This document shows, one piece after another, positions 34,490 through 43,355 of a stretch of DNA of 64,000 nt. The stretch is taken from positions 3,847,501 to 3,911,500 of the forward strand of contig NC_011898.1 in the NCBI RefSeq assembly GCF_000022065.1, written 5' to 3'. Position 1 is the stretch's first letter. Every line of letters starts with the position of its first letter. The translations under genes and the position numbers were made by a program. The stretch is from Ruminiclostridium cellulolyticum H10 (GTDB lineage Bacteria; Bacillota; Clostridia; Acetivibrionales; DSM-1351). A model generated the notes under the pieces. The model saw only the letters and a program-made list of their open reading frames with translations. It was not told the DNA's origin and did no database searches.

Positions 34490-35665
34490 TTACTTCGCAA
34501 GCTTGTATATTTCAAGGACATCTTGCCAGTATAGTTTTTTGAGTCCTCCAATTGAATGTTCTTTTCCATATGCCTCACCGGTTGCTTTTCTGGCCATAAG
34601 CTCAAACTTACTCTCTTCTATGCCAACTTCTGTGAGAGTGGACGGAAGTCCCATCTTTTTATAAAATTCACGGAGTCTTGCTATTCCCTCCATCACAATG
34701 GCATCAAGGTCACGATAACTGCTCTCTACTCCCATTACGTTAACTGCAAACTGCACAAACATATTAATGTTGGTCTTATATACATACTGCATCCATGCAG
34801 GAGTTAATATCGCAAGGCCCGCCCCATGTGCAATATCATAAATGGCACTGAGCTCATGCTCCATATCGTGGCAAGCCCAATCCTGTTCTCTTCCGAGCCC
34901 CAGTATGTCGTTATGTGCCATAGTGCCACCAAATCCAACCTGACACCAAGCATCGTAATTTTGAGGATTCTTTGAAACGATAAGTGCATTTTTCATAATG
35001 GTTTTAAGTGTCGTCTCGCACAAGCCGTCTGTAAGGTCTGTATTCTTGGTATTTGTAAAGTATCTCTCAAAAATATGGCTCATCATATCTGCTACACCAT
35101 TAGAGATTTGGTTCTTGGGAAGTGTAAAAAACAATTCCGGGTTTACTATGCTCAGAATAGGTTTAAGTAGATTGCTACCATAACCCTTTTTAATCTGTTT
35201 TTCTTCGTTGGTAATTACGCTATGAGGGCTGGATTCACTTCCTGCCGCAGGTATAGTTAGGATAGTTGCAACAGGCAGTGCAGATTTAATCTCACCGCCT
35301 TCTTCGTAAAACTTCCAGATTTCATCATTACATGCACCTAATGCTATTGCCTTTGCTGAATCTATTACACTTCCGCCGCCTACTGCAAGTATAAGGTCGA
35401 CTCCTTCTTTTTTGCAGAGTGCAGCCCCTTCTTCGGCTAAGGCCAGACGGGGATTGGGAACTACGCCCCCAAGTTCAACAAATTCTATGTTATTTTCCTT
35501 TAGAGAAGCGACCACCTGGTCATATAATCCGCTATTCTTAATACTGTTTCCGCCGTAATGCAAAAGTGCCTTTTTTGTATACGGCTTTATCAAACTGCCT
35601 ATTTCTTTTTGGGCATCCCTGCCAAAAATTATACGAGTCGGTATGTGCATATCAAAGTTTAGCAT
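34490..35665 (-). CDS. Iron-containing alcohol dehydrogenase (butanol/YugJ type)
   Basis: This 391-residue group III dehydrogenase interconverts aldehydes and alcohols with NAD(P)H. It has the nucleotide-binding GGGSVIDSAKAIALGA and the iron site: Asp in NGVADMMSHIFERYF and His in the DMEHELSAIYDIAHGAGLAI stretch (two His plus a third). AAAGGG is spaced for the second ATG (35665), not the one at 35671. It is divergent from a MerR-family gene, which probably controls it. Confidence 0.93.
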   Translation of the reverse strand: MLNFDMHIPTRIIFGRDAQKEIGSLIKPYTKKALLHYGGNSIKNSGLYDQVVASLKENNIEFVELGGVVPNPRLALAEEGAALCKKEGVDLILAVGGGSVIDSAKAIALGACNDEIWKFYEEGGEIKSALPVATILTIPAAGSESSPHSVITNEEKQIKKGYGSNLLKPILSIVNPELFFTLPKNQISNGVADMMSHIFERYFTNTKNTDLTDGLCETTLKTIMKNALIVSKNPQNYDAWCQVGFGGTMAHNDILGLGREQDWACHDMEHELSAIYDIAHGAGLAILTPAWMQYVYKTNINMFVQFAVNVMGVESSYRDLDAIVMEGIARLREFYKKMGLPSTLTEVGIEESKFELMARKATGEAYGKEHSIGGLKKLYWQDVLEIYKLAK

Positions 35666-35866
35666 AGTCATTTCCCTTTCTTATTAAATATATTTTCATT
35701 AAGTATTATTATATCAGTTTTTATACTTAATTATTTTGAACACATCTTCCTTTAAAACATTTTCGTTTAAAACGTTGATAGCTATAAATAATTTATGTAT
35801 AATCAAATTGTAAACCTTAACGTAAACTTTAAGTCAAGGGTAAATTAAAAAACAGGAGAAACTTTT

Positions 35867-36241
35867 ATGGACTATTCAATAAAGCAAGTATCAGAAAAGA
35901 CAAATTTAAAGGCACATGTTTTACGCTATTATGAAAGAGAAGGACTTCTTCCTGATATATCCCGAAGCGAAAGCGGAATACGTCGTTATTCTGAAGAGGA
36001 TCTCGAATGGCTTGGCCTGGTATGCTGCCTAAAGAATACCGGAATGTCCATAAAGCAGATCAGGGATTTCGTTGCATTGAGTGCTCAGGGAAAGGAAACC
36101 TTGAGGCAGCGTTGTGATATGCTCATAGAGCATAGAAAGAATGTTGAAAGTCAAATTGAGGAAATGCATAACCACCTTAAAAAAGTTACTCATAAAATAG
36201 AATATTTTACTTCCCAGTATGAGGAGTATCTACATAGCTGA
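35867..36241 (+). CDS. MerR-family transcription regulator
   Basis: This 124-residue protein has a MerR winged HTH (SIKQVSEKTNLKAHVLRYYEREGLLPDISRSESGIRRYSEEDLEWL) and a coiled-coil dimerisation helix, but no cysteine sensor. It resembles AdhR-type regulators that respond to aldehydes. Divergence from the alcohol dehydrogenase gene suggests it controls that gene. An imperfect CTTAA-N8-TTAAG dyad lies about 40 bases upstream of its ATG. Confidence 0.9.
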   Translation: MDYSIKQVSEKTNLKAHVLRYYEREGLLPDISRSESGIRRYSEEDLEWLGLVCCLKNTGMSIKQIRDFVALSAQGKETLRQRCDMLIEHRKNVESQIEEMHNHLKKVTHKIEYFTSQYEEYLHS

Positions 36242-36247
36242 CAGACA

Positions 36248-36445
36248 TCAATTGTTCAGACAAATAAGTGATAAAAAACGGACGCATACCCTTAAAGTAA
36301 CGCGTCCGCTCCATGCACCTGCAACTGCCAGACCTTCTGAATACTTGCCGATGTAATCATACAGTTGTATCCCTTTTGCACTGGCGACTGTTAAAAACAG
36401 TGAAAGTGAAATACAAGAAAACATAAATAATCTTAATCTTTACAT
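36248..36445 (-). pseudogene. Remnant of a WG-repeat secreted protein, stop at codon 2
   Basis: AAGGGGAG and an ATG at 36445 are followed at once by TAA (36440-36442). Reading on in frame gives RLRLFMFSCISLSLFLTVASA, a signal peptide, then LYDYIGKYSEGLAVAG, which fits a WG-repeat fragment. The frame then falls into the terminator. A single base change from AAA would restore the start. An internal ATG at 36424 could still give a 58-residue protein. A TTGACA-N18-TAAAAT promoter (36497-36526) and a 13-bp inverted repeat (36465-36501) lie upstream. Confidence 0.6.
36273..36308 (-). terminator. Terminator within the WG-repeat remnant
   Basis: CGGACGC and GCGTCCG form a 7-bp GC-rich stem that extends with weaker pairs. 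On the minus strand six T follow. It overlaps the end of the decayed frame. Confidence 0.8.
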
Positions 36446-36626
36446 TGATACTCCCCTTACTAAAAAAATAGACAAAACTATTAATCTTTTTTGTCTATTT
36501 TAGCATATTTTGGATATTTTTGTCAATTTTTGAAAGTATCAATCATGAAGCATTCACTTTTTCTATATAGGACAATAAACAAGATGTACAATCAGAATAC
36601 TCCCTTTCCCACAATTACATATTCTT

Positions 36627-37451
36627 TTATTTCTTATTCTCAACTACAAGGCTTTTAGCCACTACATTCATTCTCTGGATATTAAGCGCAGTCAGATGTT
36701 TTATCTGCTCACTCACTTTTTCCTGGATTTCCCTTAAAAGAGGCTTAATCGTATAACCATAAATCAGAATAAGATCCATCTCGATATATATTCCGTCCGG
36801 CCTGTTCTCTGCCCTAAATCTGGATATCTTTGATACCCCAGGAATATTTGAAGTTACATACTCAACTATCTGATAAATTGTATAGTCCGAAATGGTATAA
36901 TTTCCCATATAACTGAACGTAGGGCGGACAACAGATTTTTCTCCTACCAGCTGGTAGCTGCCCTTCCCTTTTCGTCTGAATATTTGGAGCGGATCTAGAA
37001 AATAACCCGAGAAATCCTTCTTGATTTCAAATGTCGGTACAGGTATGACATGTTTTCCCTGTTCTCGTCTGGTAGCCAGAGCCTGTTTTATTTCGTATTC
37101 GCTGGCAACATCAGTAATATATACTTTCTCATCTAGAGGGCCTATCCCAATCCTTTCAGCTATGGTCTCCACCATCCCGTCGGAGGTTCCCAGAATGAGA
37201 AGTGATTGTGCATTGTATCGGACAAGTGCTTTTGCAACATCTTCCGTATGCTTTTTGTCTATAAATAAAGCCCTTTTAATAGAGGCAATCTTAGTACTTT
37301 CCTTTTTTGCTGAAACCCCTGCAATAATCTGGTTTCCCTTTATAAGCAGCCCATCATCTATAATAAAATCAGTCCCACGTTCTCTGGCAACCCAGGAAGC
37401 TCTGTGACTCTTGCCTGTCCCACTCGGGCCTATAAATCCTATTACTTTCAA
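36627..37451 (-). CDS. P-loop NTPase fused to an Asp23/Gls24-like domain
   Basis: This 274-residue protein has an N-terminal P-loop (GFIGPSGTGKSHRA, residues 4-17) within a kinase-like domain up to about 170. A C-terminal part follows (GNYTISDYTIYQIVEYVTSNIPGVSKISRFRAE..IYIEMDLILIYGYTIKPLLREIQEKVSEQIK) that matches the Asp23/Gls24 alkaline-shock fold. Such fusions occur across Clostridia with unknown function. The start codon is TTG, with AGGAGGAG upstream. It is monocistronic. Confidence 0.82.
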   Translation of the reverse strand: MKVIGFIGPSGTGKSHRASWVARERGTDFIIDDGLLIKGNQIIAGVSAKKESTKIASIKRALFIDKKHTEDVAKALVRYNAQSLLILGTSDGMVETIAERIGIGPLDEKVYITDVASEYEIKQALATRREQGKHVIPVPTFEIKKDFSGYFLDPLQIFRRKGKGSYQLVGEKSVVRPTFSYMGNYTISDYTIYQIVEYVTSNIPGVSKISRFRAENRPDGIYIEMDLILIYGYTIKPLLREIQEKVSEQIKHLTALNIQRMNVVAKSLVVENKK

Positions 37452-37815
37452 AAAGTACTCCTCCTAAAGATTTCCTGTTTATTTTTAATATTTTGAACTT
37501 GCTTAGTGTAACCTTGTTATATTAATATATCACAGAATACACAAAAAGGGAAAAGAGAGTCACAAGACTCTCTTTTCTTTTCCTCGGACATTCTTCTTTT
37601 GTAATTTCTTATTTTGTCTTTAGTAAGTAAGTTATATTTTGTCATTTGTACATTTAAAAATAAGCTATATCAGCAGTACTGCCAATACATTTTATTTATT
37701 ATCAAAATATTGTAATTACACAATATATTGTATTTATATACCGACTTTTTGTCAATATATAATGACCTTAAAAGATCTAGTACTATATTACTATTTTTCC
37801 CGGTGTTTGTAAATA
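37452..37815. other. Non-coding gap with one hairpin
   Basis: This 364-bp stretch has no credible gene. AAAAGAGAGTC and GACTCTCTTTT (37551-37576) form an 11-bp stem with a 4-base loop and T-rich flanks on both strands; it may end the ytxC transcript with a long 3' UTR. The remainder is AT-rich without clear motifs. Confidence 0.6.
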
Positions 37816-38733
37816 TTATTCTTTAATGTCTGTTTTTACCATAGCAATTGAGCATATGTCGCACCCGCTGCATAAAACGACTTTTCCTGAAAAAACGTTT
37901 TTTATAGTATCAAGAAGCTTCTTATTTTTAAATCTCTCCCAGTTATGAACTATTATATTTCTAGGAGCCAGTGTTATCAAAGAACTGACCAAAAGATCGT
38001 CATGGCTTATATCCGCCTCAGACAGCTCAGTTACAAATTCCTGAATACATTCATTGGTTATTTCATGCTTCTTGTCATCCAGAAGCATGTAATTATCGTC
38101 ATACTCCATAACAACATGAACAACATTGAATTTGGAATCCTGTATTTCAACAAAATATTTCAAAAGCCTTATAAACTCCTTGTATTCACGTTCAATTAAA
38201 AAATCATCAACGCCATTATCAATAATTTCTTCCAGCTCTTTGTTGTAATCCTTTAATCTGAAATTAACAAATCCATCCAGTATAATACTATTAGAGCTTT
38301 CGAAGTATTCTAATAACTTCTTTACAATAAGATTTCTTCTTCGTATTTGAAAAAGTGTATTAAAAAAAACCTTGTCATCATTTCTTATTATCTTTTTACA
38401 TATTTCCAATATTTCCCGTTTATCTGTGGAATTAAAGTATCCATAATTGCTGTTTATTATCCGGGTCAGAAGCCGTTCCTCGTACTGTTGTATTATATAA
38501 TCTGCAAGTGCATTGGATATATGGTATTTTAACAACTCATACTGACTGGCTTTTTTTGAAAAGCGTCCCTCCTCCTCCAAATTACATAGGACGGAAGTTG
38601 CACCTTCAATATCAACCACTTTAATTGAGTAATTAATCCTTTTTTCCTTTAACTGCTGAAGTTCATTGTCTATATGCTGTATAACGTTTTCTGCGCTATC
38701 ATTAACTCCTATTGAGAGGTATTGATACTGCAT
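37816..38733 (-). CDS. ytxC: Sporulation protein YtxC
   Basis: This 305-residue protein matches the YtxC-like family: N-terminal ALADYIIQQYEERLLTRIINSNYGYF, central EILEICKKII, DGFVNFRLKDYNKELEEIIDNGVDDFLIEREYKEFIRLLKYFV and a conserved end, LAPRNIIVHNWERFKNKKLLDTIKNVF..CSGCDIC. Biochemical role is unknown; the gene is conserved in endospore formers. The frame opens at 38787, but AAGGGAAGTGAAG favours the ATG at 38733. Confidence 0.9.
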   Translation of the reverse strand: MQYQYLSIGVNDSAENVIQHIDNELQQLKEKRINYSIKVVDIEGATSVLCNLEEEGRFSKKASQYELLKYHISNALADYIIQQYEERLLTRIINSNYGYFNSTDKREILEICKKIIRNDDKVFFNTLFQIRRRNLIVKKLLEYFESSNSIILDGFVNFRLKDYNKELEEIIDNGVDDFLIEREYKEFIRLLKYFVEIQDSKFNVVHVVMEYDDNYMLLDDKKHEITNECIQEFVTELSEADISHDDLLVSSLITLAPRNIIVHNWERFKNKKLLDTIKNVFSGKVVLCSGCDICSIAMVKTDIKE

Positions 38734-38877
38734 CAACTTCACTTCCCTTCGTGTGTAGTATATGTTTTCGTATAATGTTGTATACAATGGGCGTTTAACA
38801 GTTTATTCTAAGTTATGTTACATTATATGCATTGCGTATTTTATAGGTACTACACACATAAAGATTATTTGCGGCAA

Positions 38878-39633
38878 CTATTCCTGAAAAATGGGGATGA
38901 TTGTCCCTAAATCAATCAAATGTCCATCATTAATAATAACCATGTCTACAGCTTTTAAACTTAAAAAATCATTTATTTCTTTATAATTTTTATGAAGGGT
39001 AATATCTCCCGTAAAAAGCAGTTTATTTTTTGCTATTAGTCCGGTGGCTCCACCGATAAATCCCATATCAAAGGGTTCAAGCTTTATAGATTTATCCGGC
39101 TCAATTAAAAGTACATCCATTCCCACCGATTCCGCCTTCCTGCAAATCTCTCGGTCAGAGGTTATCATACTACTGCTGTCGACAACGCATGTAAGGCACT
39201 TGGAATATCCTTGATTTACGTGAATCAGCCGGATTTGTTGTTCCTCTAAAAGCTTCTTAACTACAGGATCAGTATATTTGGTATTATGAAATGCAAAATC
39301 CCCCACTCTTGCAACATTGTATGCAATAGTACCAGGATATTTATTTTTGAGGAAAGTTTCCCCTTCAATCATTTTAAATCCCATTTTGCAAATATATTCT
39401 ATTAAATATGGAGGCGTGTTGGGTGCATAAACAATAATATTTCCCATTATATGATGGAACATTATATCAGGATGACACGATACAGCCGGGTAAACATCCG
39501 GATGTGCAGGGATCGGGATGATTTCTATACCTCTGTTTTTTAATCCATCAATAATTTTTCTTGGAGCCCTCGAATCCAGCAAAACGCAGGAAACATTCCC
39601 CTCCGGCAGATTCGGCATCCTGAGTACATTCAT
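38878..39633 (-). CDS. DUF6873-like GME-fold protein
   Basis: This 251-residue soluble protein resembles a clostridial family predicted to have the guanidino-group-modifying (amidinotransferase) fold. Conserved pieces include PNLPEGNVSCVLLDSRAP, HPDIMFHHIMGNIIVY, VNQGYSKCLTCVVDSSSMITSD, FIGGATGLI and INDGHLIDLGTIIPI. The GYSKC..CVVD stretch with cysteines could form the active site. GGAGG before ATG 39633 decides the start. Substrate is unknown. Confidence 0.75.
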   Translation of the reverse strand: MNVLRMPNLPEGNVSCVLLDSRAPRKIIDGLKNRGIEIIPIPAHPDVYPAVSCHPDIMFHHIMGNIIVYAPNTPPYLIEYICKMGFKMIEGETFLKNKYPGTIAYNVARVGDFAFHNTKYTDPVVKKLLEEQQIRLIHVNQGYSKCLTCVVDSSSMITSDREICRKAESVGMDVLLIEPDKSIKLEPFDMGFIGGATGLIAKNKLLFTGDITLHKNYKEINDFLSLKAVDMVIINDGHLIDLGTIIPIFQE

Positions 39634-39714
39634 AATATTTCCTCCAGTGGTGATTTTAAACAAATTTTAGTATCACACATATTTTTAACATTTCATATTA
39701 TACTAAAGGAAGAA

Positions 39715-39762
39715 ATGTTTTTGCCAGTACTAACTGTTCTGCAAAAGCAGACAGTTATTTAA
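39715..39762 (+). CDS. Possible 15-residue microprotein
   Basis: AAAGGAAGAA precedes ATG 39715 and a 15-codon frame (MFLPVLTVLQKQTVI). An internal hairpin (39732-39742/39747-39756) overlaps it, and CCGCATTTCC/GGAAATGCGG (39768-39796) with T-rich sequence follows as a terminator. It could be a leader peptide, a hydrophobic microprotein or a small RNA with a chance frame. Confidence is low. Confidence 0.3.
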   Translation: MFLPVLTVLQKQTVI

Positions 39763-39903
39763 ATACACCGCATTTCCAAAAACAAAGGAAATGCGGTTAT
39801 TTTATTATGGTGTCTTTTTTACTGAATAAAATCCGTTTATTTAATAATAATATAAAACTGTAACATAATCTAATTCAATTTAAAAAAGAAGGGAGTTGGT
39901 AAT

Positions 39904-40119
39904 ATGAGAACACCATTGGATAGAGTTGCATTAGTACTCATTATAATCGGAGCTCTTAACTGGCTTTCTGTAGGGTTATTCCGCTATGATCTTGTAGGTG
40001 CAATTTTCGGACCCGCTTCGCTAATTACACGAGCAATTTTCGTCATTGTCGGTATCGCAGGGCTGTACAGTATCAGTCTTCTTTTCAGAGAAAATGATGA
40101 GGCCGTAAGGCAGCAATAG
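39904..40119 (+). CDS. DUF378 family membrane protein
   Basis: This 71-residue protein has two transmembrane helices (ALVLIIIGALNWLSVGLF and ITRAIFVIVGIAGLYSISLLF). The first carries the DUF378 signature GALNWLxVGLF. GGGAGTTGGTAAT precedes the ATG. Small paralogues are common in Firmicutes and no function is known. A long hairpin (AATCAAAGTGGCGTA, 40122-40153) follows the stop; it has no T-run. Confidence 0.9.
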   Translation: MRTPLDRVALVLIIIGALNWLSVGLFRYDLVGAIFGPASLITRAIFVIVGIAGLYSISLLFRENDEAVRQQ

Positions 40120-40271
40120 ACAATCAAAGTGGCGTACTTTACGCCACTTGATTATACGGGAAATAAGAACCAAGTAGACATAAATTTCCGTTATATTTTA
40201 ATTAATACTGCAAATTATATTAGTACACCAGTAAAATTCACAGGTGAAAATCACAAAGGAGGAATTCAATT

Positions 40272-40463
40272 ATGTCTAATAACAGAAGTAATAACAGACC
40301 GTCAGGATTTGAAAACTTAAAATACGAAATAGCTTCTCAGGTCGGCGTAGACCTAAAAGAAGGCTATAATGGTGATTTACCTTCAAGAGAAGCTGGTAAA
40401 GTCGGTGGAAATATAACTAAAAGAGTATTCCAGGTATACAGGGATCAACACCAGAATCAGTAA
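40272..40463 (+). CDS. Alpha/beta-type small acid-soluble spore protein
   Basis: This 63-residue SASP coats and protects spore DNA. It has the two family blocks: LKYEIASQVGVDLKEGYNGDLPSREAGKVGGNI and a C-terminal helix ITKRVFQVYR. The GPR protease site is expected at EIAS. AAAGGAGG precedes the ATG. Expression should be forespore-specific (sigma G), though I could not fix its promoter elements. A terminator follows at 40493-40534. Confidence 0.93.
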   Translation: MSNNRSNNRPSGFENLKYEIASQVGVDLKEGYNGDLPSREAGKVGGNITKRVFQVYRDQHQNQ

Positions 40464-40492
40464 AAATGATTCTCCTCTGAGGAAAAAATAAT

Positions 40493-40534
40493 AAAAGGAT
40501 GCCCGTCTTTTCCGACGTGCATCCTTTTATTTTA
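40493..40534 (+). terminator. Terminator after the SASP gene
   Basis: AAAAGGATGC and GCATCCTTTT form the outer stem, with a weaker inner CGTC/GACG pairing. TTTTATTTT follows. Confidence 0.9.
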
Positions 40535-40645
40535 AAATTTAACACTATAATGCTTTATTAGTTTCTAATATTTTTATATAATCTAATTTAGGTAGATTAT
40601 CCGCTTTTATATGTATTCCAAATATTAATGATAAGGAACAATACT

Positions 40646-41677
40646 ATGACAGACTTGAAATCAATATTTTCTAAAAAAATAACAAGGAGAATACTAATCC
40701 TTGCTGCATTCGCACTACTGATATATCTCTTGCGGGGTATGGCAAACATGTTTCTGCTGACCTTTATATTTGCTTATCTAGGCTATACCGCACAGAGCTA
40801 CGTTTTCAGACGAACAAAAATCATAAATTCAAGAGTTCTCAAGGCAATAATAATAACTTTTTACCTTGTGGCTGTAACACTGGCAGTTCTACTACTCTAC
40901 AGGTATATTCCCGTAATAATATCTGAGTTTAAAACCCTTATAAACCAGGCAACAACCTTTTATAACATGACTTACGAAAACGAAACGCTGAACTACTTTA
41001 TTTCCTTATCTAAAGAAATTAAGATTTCCTCCTATATACAGGATAATTTTGAGGTTCTTTACAAATCAATATCAAATATAGGCAAGCTAGGTTTTGATTT
41101 TGTTATGGCGATTGTGTTAAGCCTTTTCTTCATACTCGAAAAAAACAGAATTGTAAGATTTACATCCGGTTTTAAAAACAGTAAGCGGTCTATAGTTTAT
41201 GATGAACTTTCATTCTTTGGACGGAAATTTGTTCAGTCCTTCGGAAAAGTTATCCAGACCCAAATAACTATTTCATTTATAAATGCGATTTTGTCAATGA
41301 TTATGCTTTATATACTCAAGTTTCCGCAAATTTTCGGACTTGGATTTATGATTTTCATACTTGGCCTCGTACCTGTGGCAGGTGTTGTAATCTCCCTAGT
41401 TCCTCTAGCAATGATAGCCTTTAGAATTGGCGGTCCAACAATGATAGTTTATGTTCTGGTTCTGGTTACAATTCTTCACGCTCTTGAAAGCTATATACTT
41501 AACCCAAAGCTAATGTCACATAAAACTAAACTTCCTGTTTTCTACACATTTGTGGTATTAATTGTTTCAGAGCATATACTTGGAATCTGGGGGCTTATTA
41601 TAGGTATACCCATTTTCATATTTATCCTTGATGTTCTTGAAGTTAAAAATCCTGATGTACCTGTATCATCCGATTAA
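40646..41677 (+). CDS. AI-2E family (PerM-like) membrane transporter
   Basis: This 343-residue protein has about eight membrane helices. The family pattern is visible in the C-terminal half: FGRKFVQSFGKVIQTQITISFINAILS, GLGFMIFILGLVPVAGVVISLVPLAMIAF and LESYILNPKLMSHKTKLPVFYTFVVLI. Substrates of such proteins vary (autoinducer-2, Na+/H+ exchange, others). AAGGAAC fits ATG 40646 better than the frame opening at 40628. A second paralogue is at 62840. Confidence 0.9.
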   Translation: MTDLKSIFSKKITRRILILAAFALLIYLLRGMANMFLLTFIFAYLGYTAQSYVFRRTKIINSRVLKAIIITFYLVAVTLAVLLLYRYIPVIISEFKTLINQATTFYNMTYENETLNYFISLSKEIKISSYIQDNFEVLYKSISNIGKLGFDFVMAIVLSLFFILEKNRIVRFTSGFKNSKRSIVYDELSFFGRKFVQSFGKVIQTQITISFINAILSMIMLYILKFPQIFGLGFMIFILGLVPVAGVVISLVPLAMIAFRIGGPTMIVYVLVLVTILHALESYILNPKLMSHKTKLPVFYTFVVLIVSEHILGIWGLIIGIPIFIFILDVLEVKNPDVPVSSD

Positions 41678-41737
41678 AATAATAGTTAGTATGGTATACT
41701 GTACTTATATAAAAATTACCAAGAGGAGGCAATATAA

Positions 41738-42004
41738 ATGGCAAAATATAATGTTATGTCGGTTCTTACTAATAAAAGAGTTGAAAATGTCAATCAGATG
41801 CAAAATGTCCTTACCGAATCCGGTTGTATAATTAAAACCCGTCTTGGAATTCATGACGCAAGCGAGGACAGCTGCTCAAACGAAGGTCTTATCATACTTC
41901 ATCTTACAGGTTCTGATGATGAAATTGAGAGACTGGAAAGTAAATTAAATGAAATTCCGGGAATAAAAGCCAAAAATATTCGCCTAAGCTCAGAAGAGGT
42001 ATAG
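41738..42004 (+). CDS. TM1266-like ferredoxin-fold (ACT-like) small protein
   Basis: This 88-residue protein has the alternating beta-alpha-beta pattern of the TM1266 family. VMSVLTNKR..VNQMQNVLTESGCIIKTRLGIHDASED is followed by GLIILHLTGSDDEIERLESKLNEIPGIKAKNIRL. In other bacteria, homologues are annotated as iron-only hydrogenase system regulators, but no FeFe-hydrogenase gene is nearby. Cysteines occur at 'SGC' and 'DSC'. AGAGGAGG precedes the ATG. Likely a small-molecule-binding protein. Confidence 0.7.
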   Translation: MAKYNVMSVLTNKRVENVNQMQNVLTESGCIIKTRLGIHDASEDSCSNEGLIILHLTGSDDEIERLESKLNEIPGIKAKNIRLSSEEV

Positions 42005-42036
42005 TTTAATATATTTATAATCAGGGGGAAATTTCG

Positions 42037-42270
42037 GTGGCTGAACCTAAACGCTGTAAAGAGTGTAACGGCATCTTCCAGTATGTAACCAGTAAGCAAC
42101 TATGTTTAAGTTGCAGTCAGAAAGACGAATTCGAATTCCGGCGTATTAAAGAATTTTTGAAGGACAATCCAAAATCTTCTGTAAGTATGGTAGCCTCTTC
42201 TCTTGATATAAGCGTGTCACATATACAGAAGTTTATCGATGAGGGAAGGCTGGAAATAGTCGTTAAGTAA
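42037..42270 (+). CDS. Flagellar operon protein (TIGR03826/YvyF-like)
   Basis: This 77-residue protein has CKECNGIFQYVTSKQLCLSCSQKDEFEFRRIKEFLKDNPKSSVSMVASSLDISVSHIQKFIDEGRLEI: two CxxC pairs that form a zinc ribbon, then an HTH. This is the pattern of the YvyF/TIGR03826 family, usually found in flagellar operons. No flagellar gene is nearby. The start codon is GTG with GGGGGAAA upstream. Function is not established. Confidence 0.8.
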   Translation: MAEPKRCKECNGIFQYVTSKQLCLSCSQKDEFEFRRIKEFLKDNPKSSVSMVASSLDISVSHIQKFIDEGRLEIVVK

Positions 42271-42316
42271 AGAAGAATTAAACTGTTAAAATACTAAATT
42301 ATAAGGAGGAGCAGAT

Positions 42317-42733
42317 ATGGATATTTTTGAACTTATTACATATCTCAAGGAAACAGAGGATTACATAGAATATTCATTTTATAAACATTCATCGGAAATC
42401 ATGAATGCTATTTCCAACAAAGGTATAGATGAAATTTTAGGCATCATTTCCATGAGAGAAATTAAAAAAGGTGCATATGAATGTGTAACTACTTGGGAAG
42501 TAGATAACAATACCTGCTTTAGTAAAACAGTATTAATTGACATTTCTAACGAAATGATTTATATTACTGAAACTCTGGATGGAACCGACAGCCAGTCAGC
42601 TAAAGCAGATTTAATTTCGGATTTTGATGTACAGAAAGAATACTCTGAAATTATTGATTTAATGAAAACTAAACAATTAAACAGTATTGAAAAGGAATTA
42701 CTCACAAAAGTTGTTGCTACTTTTTTTAAATAA
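42317..42733 (+). CDS. Unrecognised acidic protein, 138 residues
   Basis: I do not recognise this protein. It is soluble and acidic, with an N-terminal helix region (MDIFELITYLKETEDYIEYS), a central beta portion (YECVTTWEVDNNTCFSKTVLIDISNEMIYITETL) and a C-terminal helix (NSIEKELLTKVVATFFK). GGAGGAG precedes the ATG. It follows the YvyF-like gene and precedes the PAP2 gene in the same direction, so it may be part of a short operon. Confidence 0.75.
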   Translation: MDIFELITYLKETEDYIEYSFYKHSSEIMNAISNKGIDEILGIISMREIKKGAYECVTTWEVDNNTCFSKTVLIDISNEMIYITETLDGTDSQSAKADLISDFDVQKEYSEIIDLMKTKQLNSIEKELLTKVVATFFK

Positions 42734-42778
42734 TACATAAAACGGCAAATGTTAAAAAATTTCTTACAAGGTGATAAA

Positions 42779-43339
42779 ATGCTTTCAGCTATTCAACATA
42801 TAGACATTTTTATATTAAACTTAATTCAAAACAATCTTCACTCACCTTTTATGGATAAACTTATGCCGGCAATTACCTTTCTGGGAAACGGCGGTGCGAT
42901 CTGGGTTATTATTGCTCTTTTACTGGTTGTATCAAAGAAGCACAGGGTTACAGGCATTATGGTAATAGGTGCGTTGATAATCTGTCTCATTATAGGTAAT
43001 TTTACTTTAAAACCTATTATTGCAAGGGCACGCCCCTGTTGGGTAAATACAAACATTCAATTACTTGTGTCCTCCCCACGGGATTATTCTTTCCCGTCCG
43101 GGCATACCATGTCCTCCTTTGCAGTCGCTACAGTTCTTTTTTTAAGAAACAGACGTTATGGTCTATGGGCCTTACTCTTGGCAGCTTTGATATCATTTTC
43201 AAGGCTATATCTCTATGTCCATTATCCTTCAGATGTGGCAGCTGGGTTGGTTCTTGGAGTAGCGGCTTCATGTTTGTCGTTAAAGGCCATACCTGCTATT
43301 ATAAATAGTTCCGTCAAAATACAAAAAACCCGGCGATAA
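42779..43339 (+). CDS. PAP2-family phosphatase (possible undecaprenyl-diphosphatase)
   Basis: This 186-residue membrane protein has the three PAP2 motifs: KPIIARARP, PSGHTMSS and SRLYLYVHYPSDVAAG, with about five helices. It probably dephosphorylates a lipid such as undecaprenyl pyrophosphate. CAAGGTGAT fits the ATG at 42779 over the frame opening at 42749. Its stop lies inside the stem of the bidirectional terminator at 43325-43352. Confidence 0.92.
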   Translation: MLSAIQHIDIFILNLIQNNLHSPFMDKLMPAITFLGNGGAIWVIIALLLVVSKKHRVTGIMVIGALIICLIIGNFTLKPIIARARPCWVNTNIQLLVSSPRDYSFPSGHTMSSFAVATVLFLRNRRYGLWALLLAALISFSRLYLYVHYPSDVAAGLVLGVAASCLSLKAIPAIINSSVKIQKTRR

Positions 43340-43352
43340 GGCCGGGGTTTTT
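43325..43352. terminator. Bidirectional terminator between PAP2 and DNRLRE genes
   Basis: AAACCCGGC and GCCGGGGTTT pair around a 6-base loop with A and T runs on either side. It overlaps the PAP2 stop and lies just before the stop of the convergent gene. Confidence 0.88.
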
Positions 43353-43355
43353 AAT

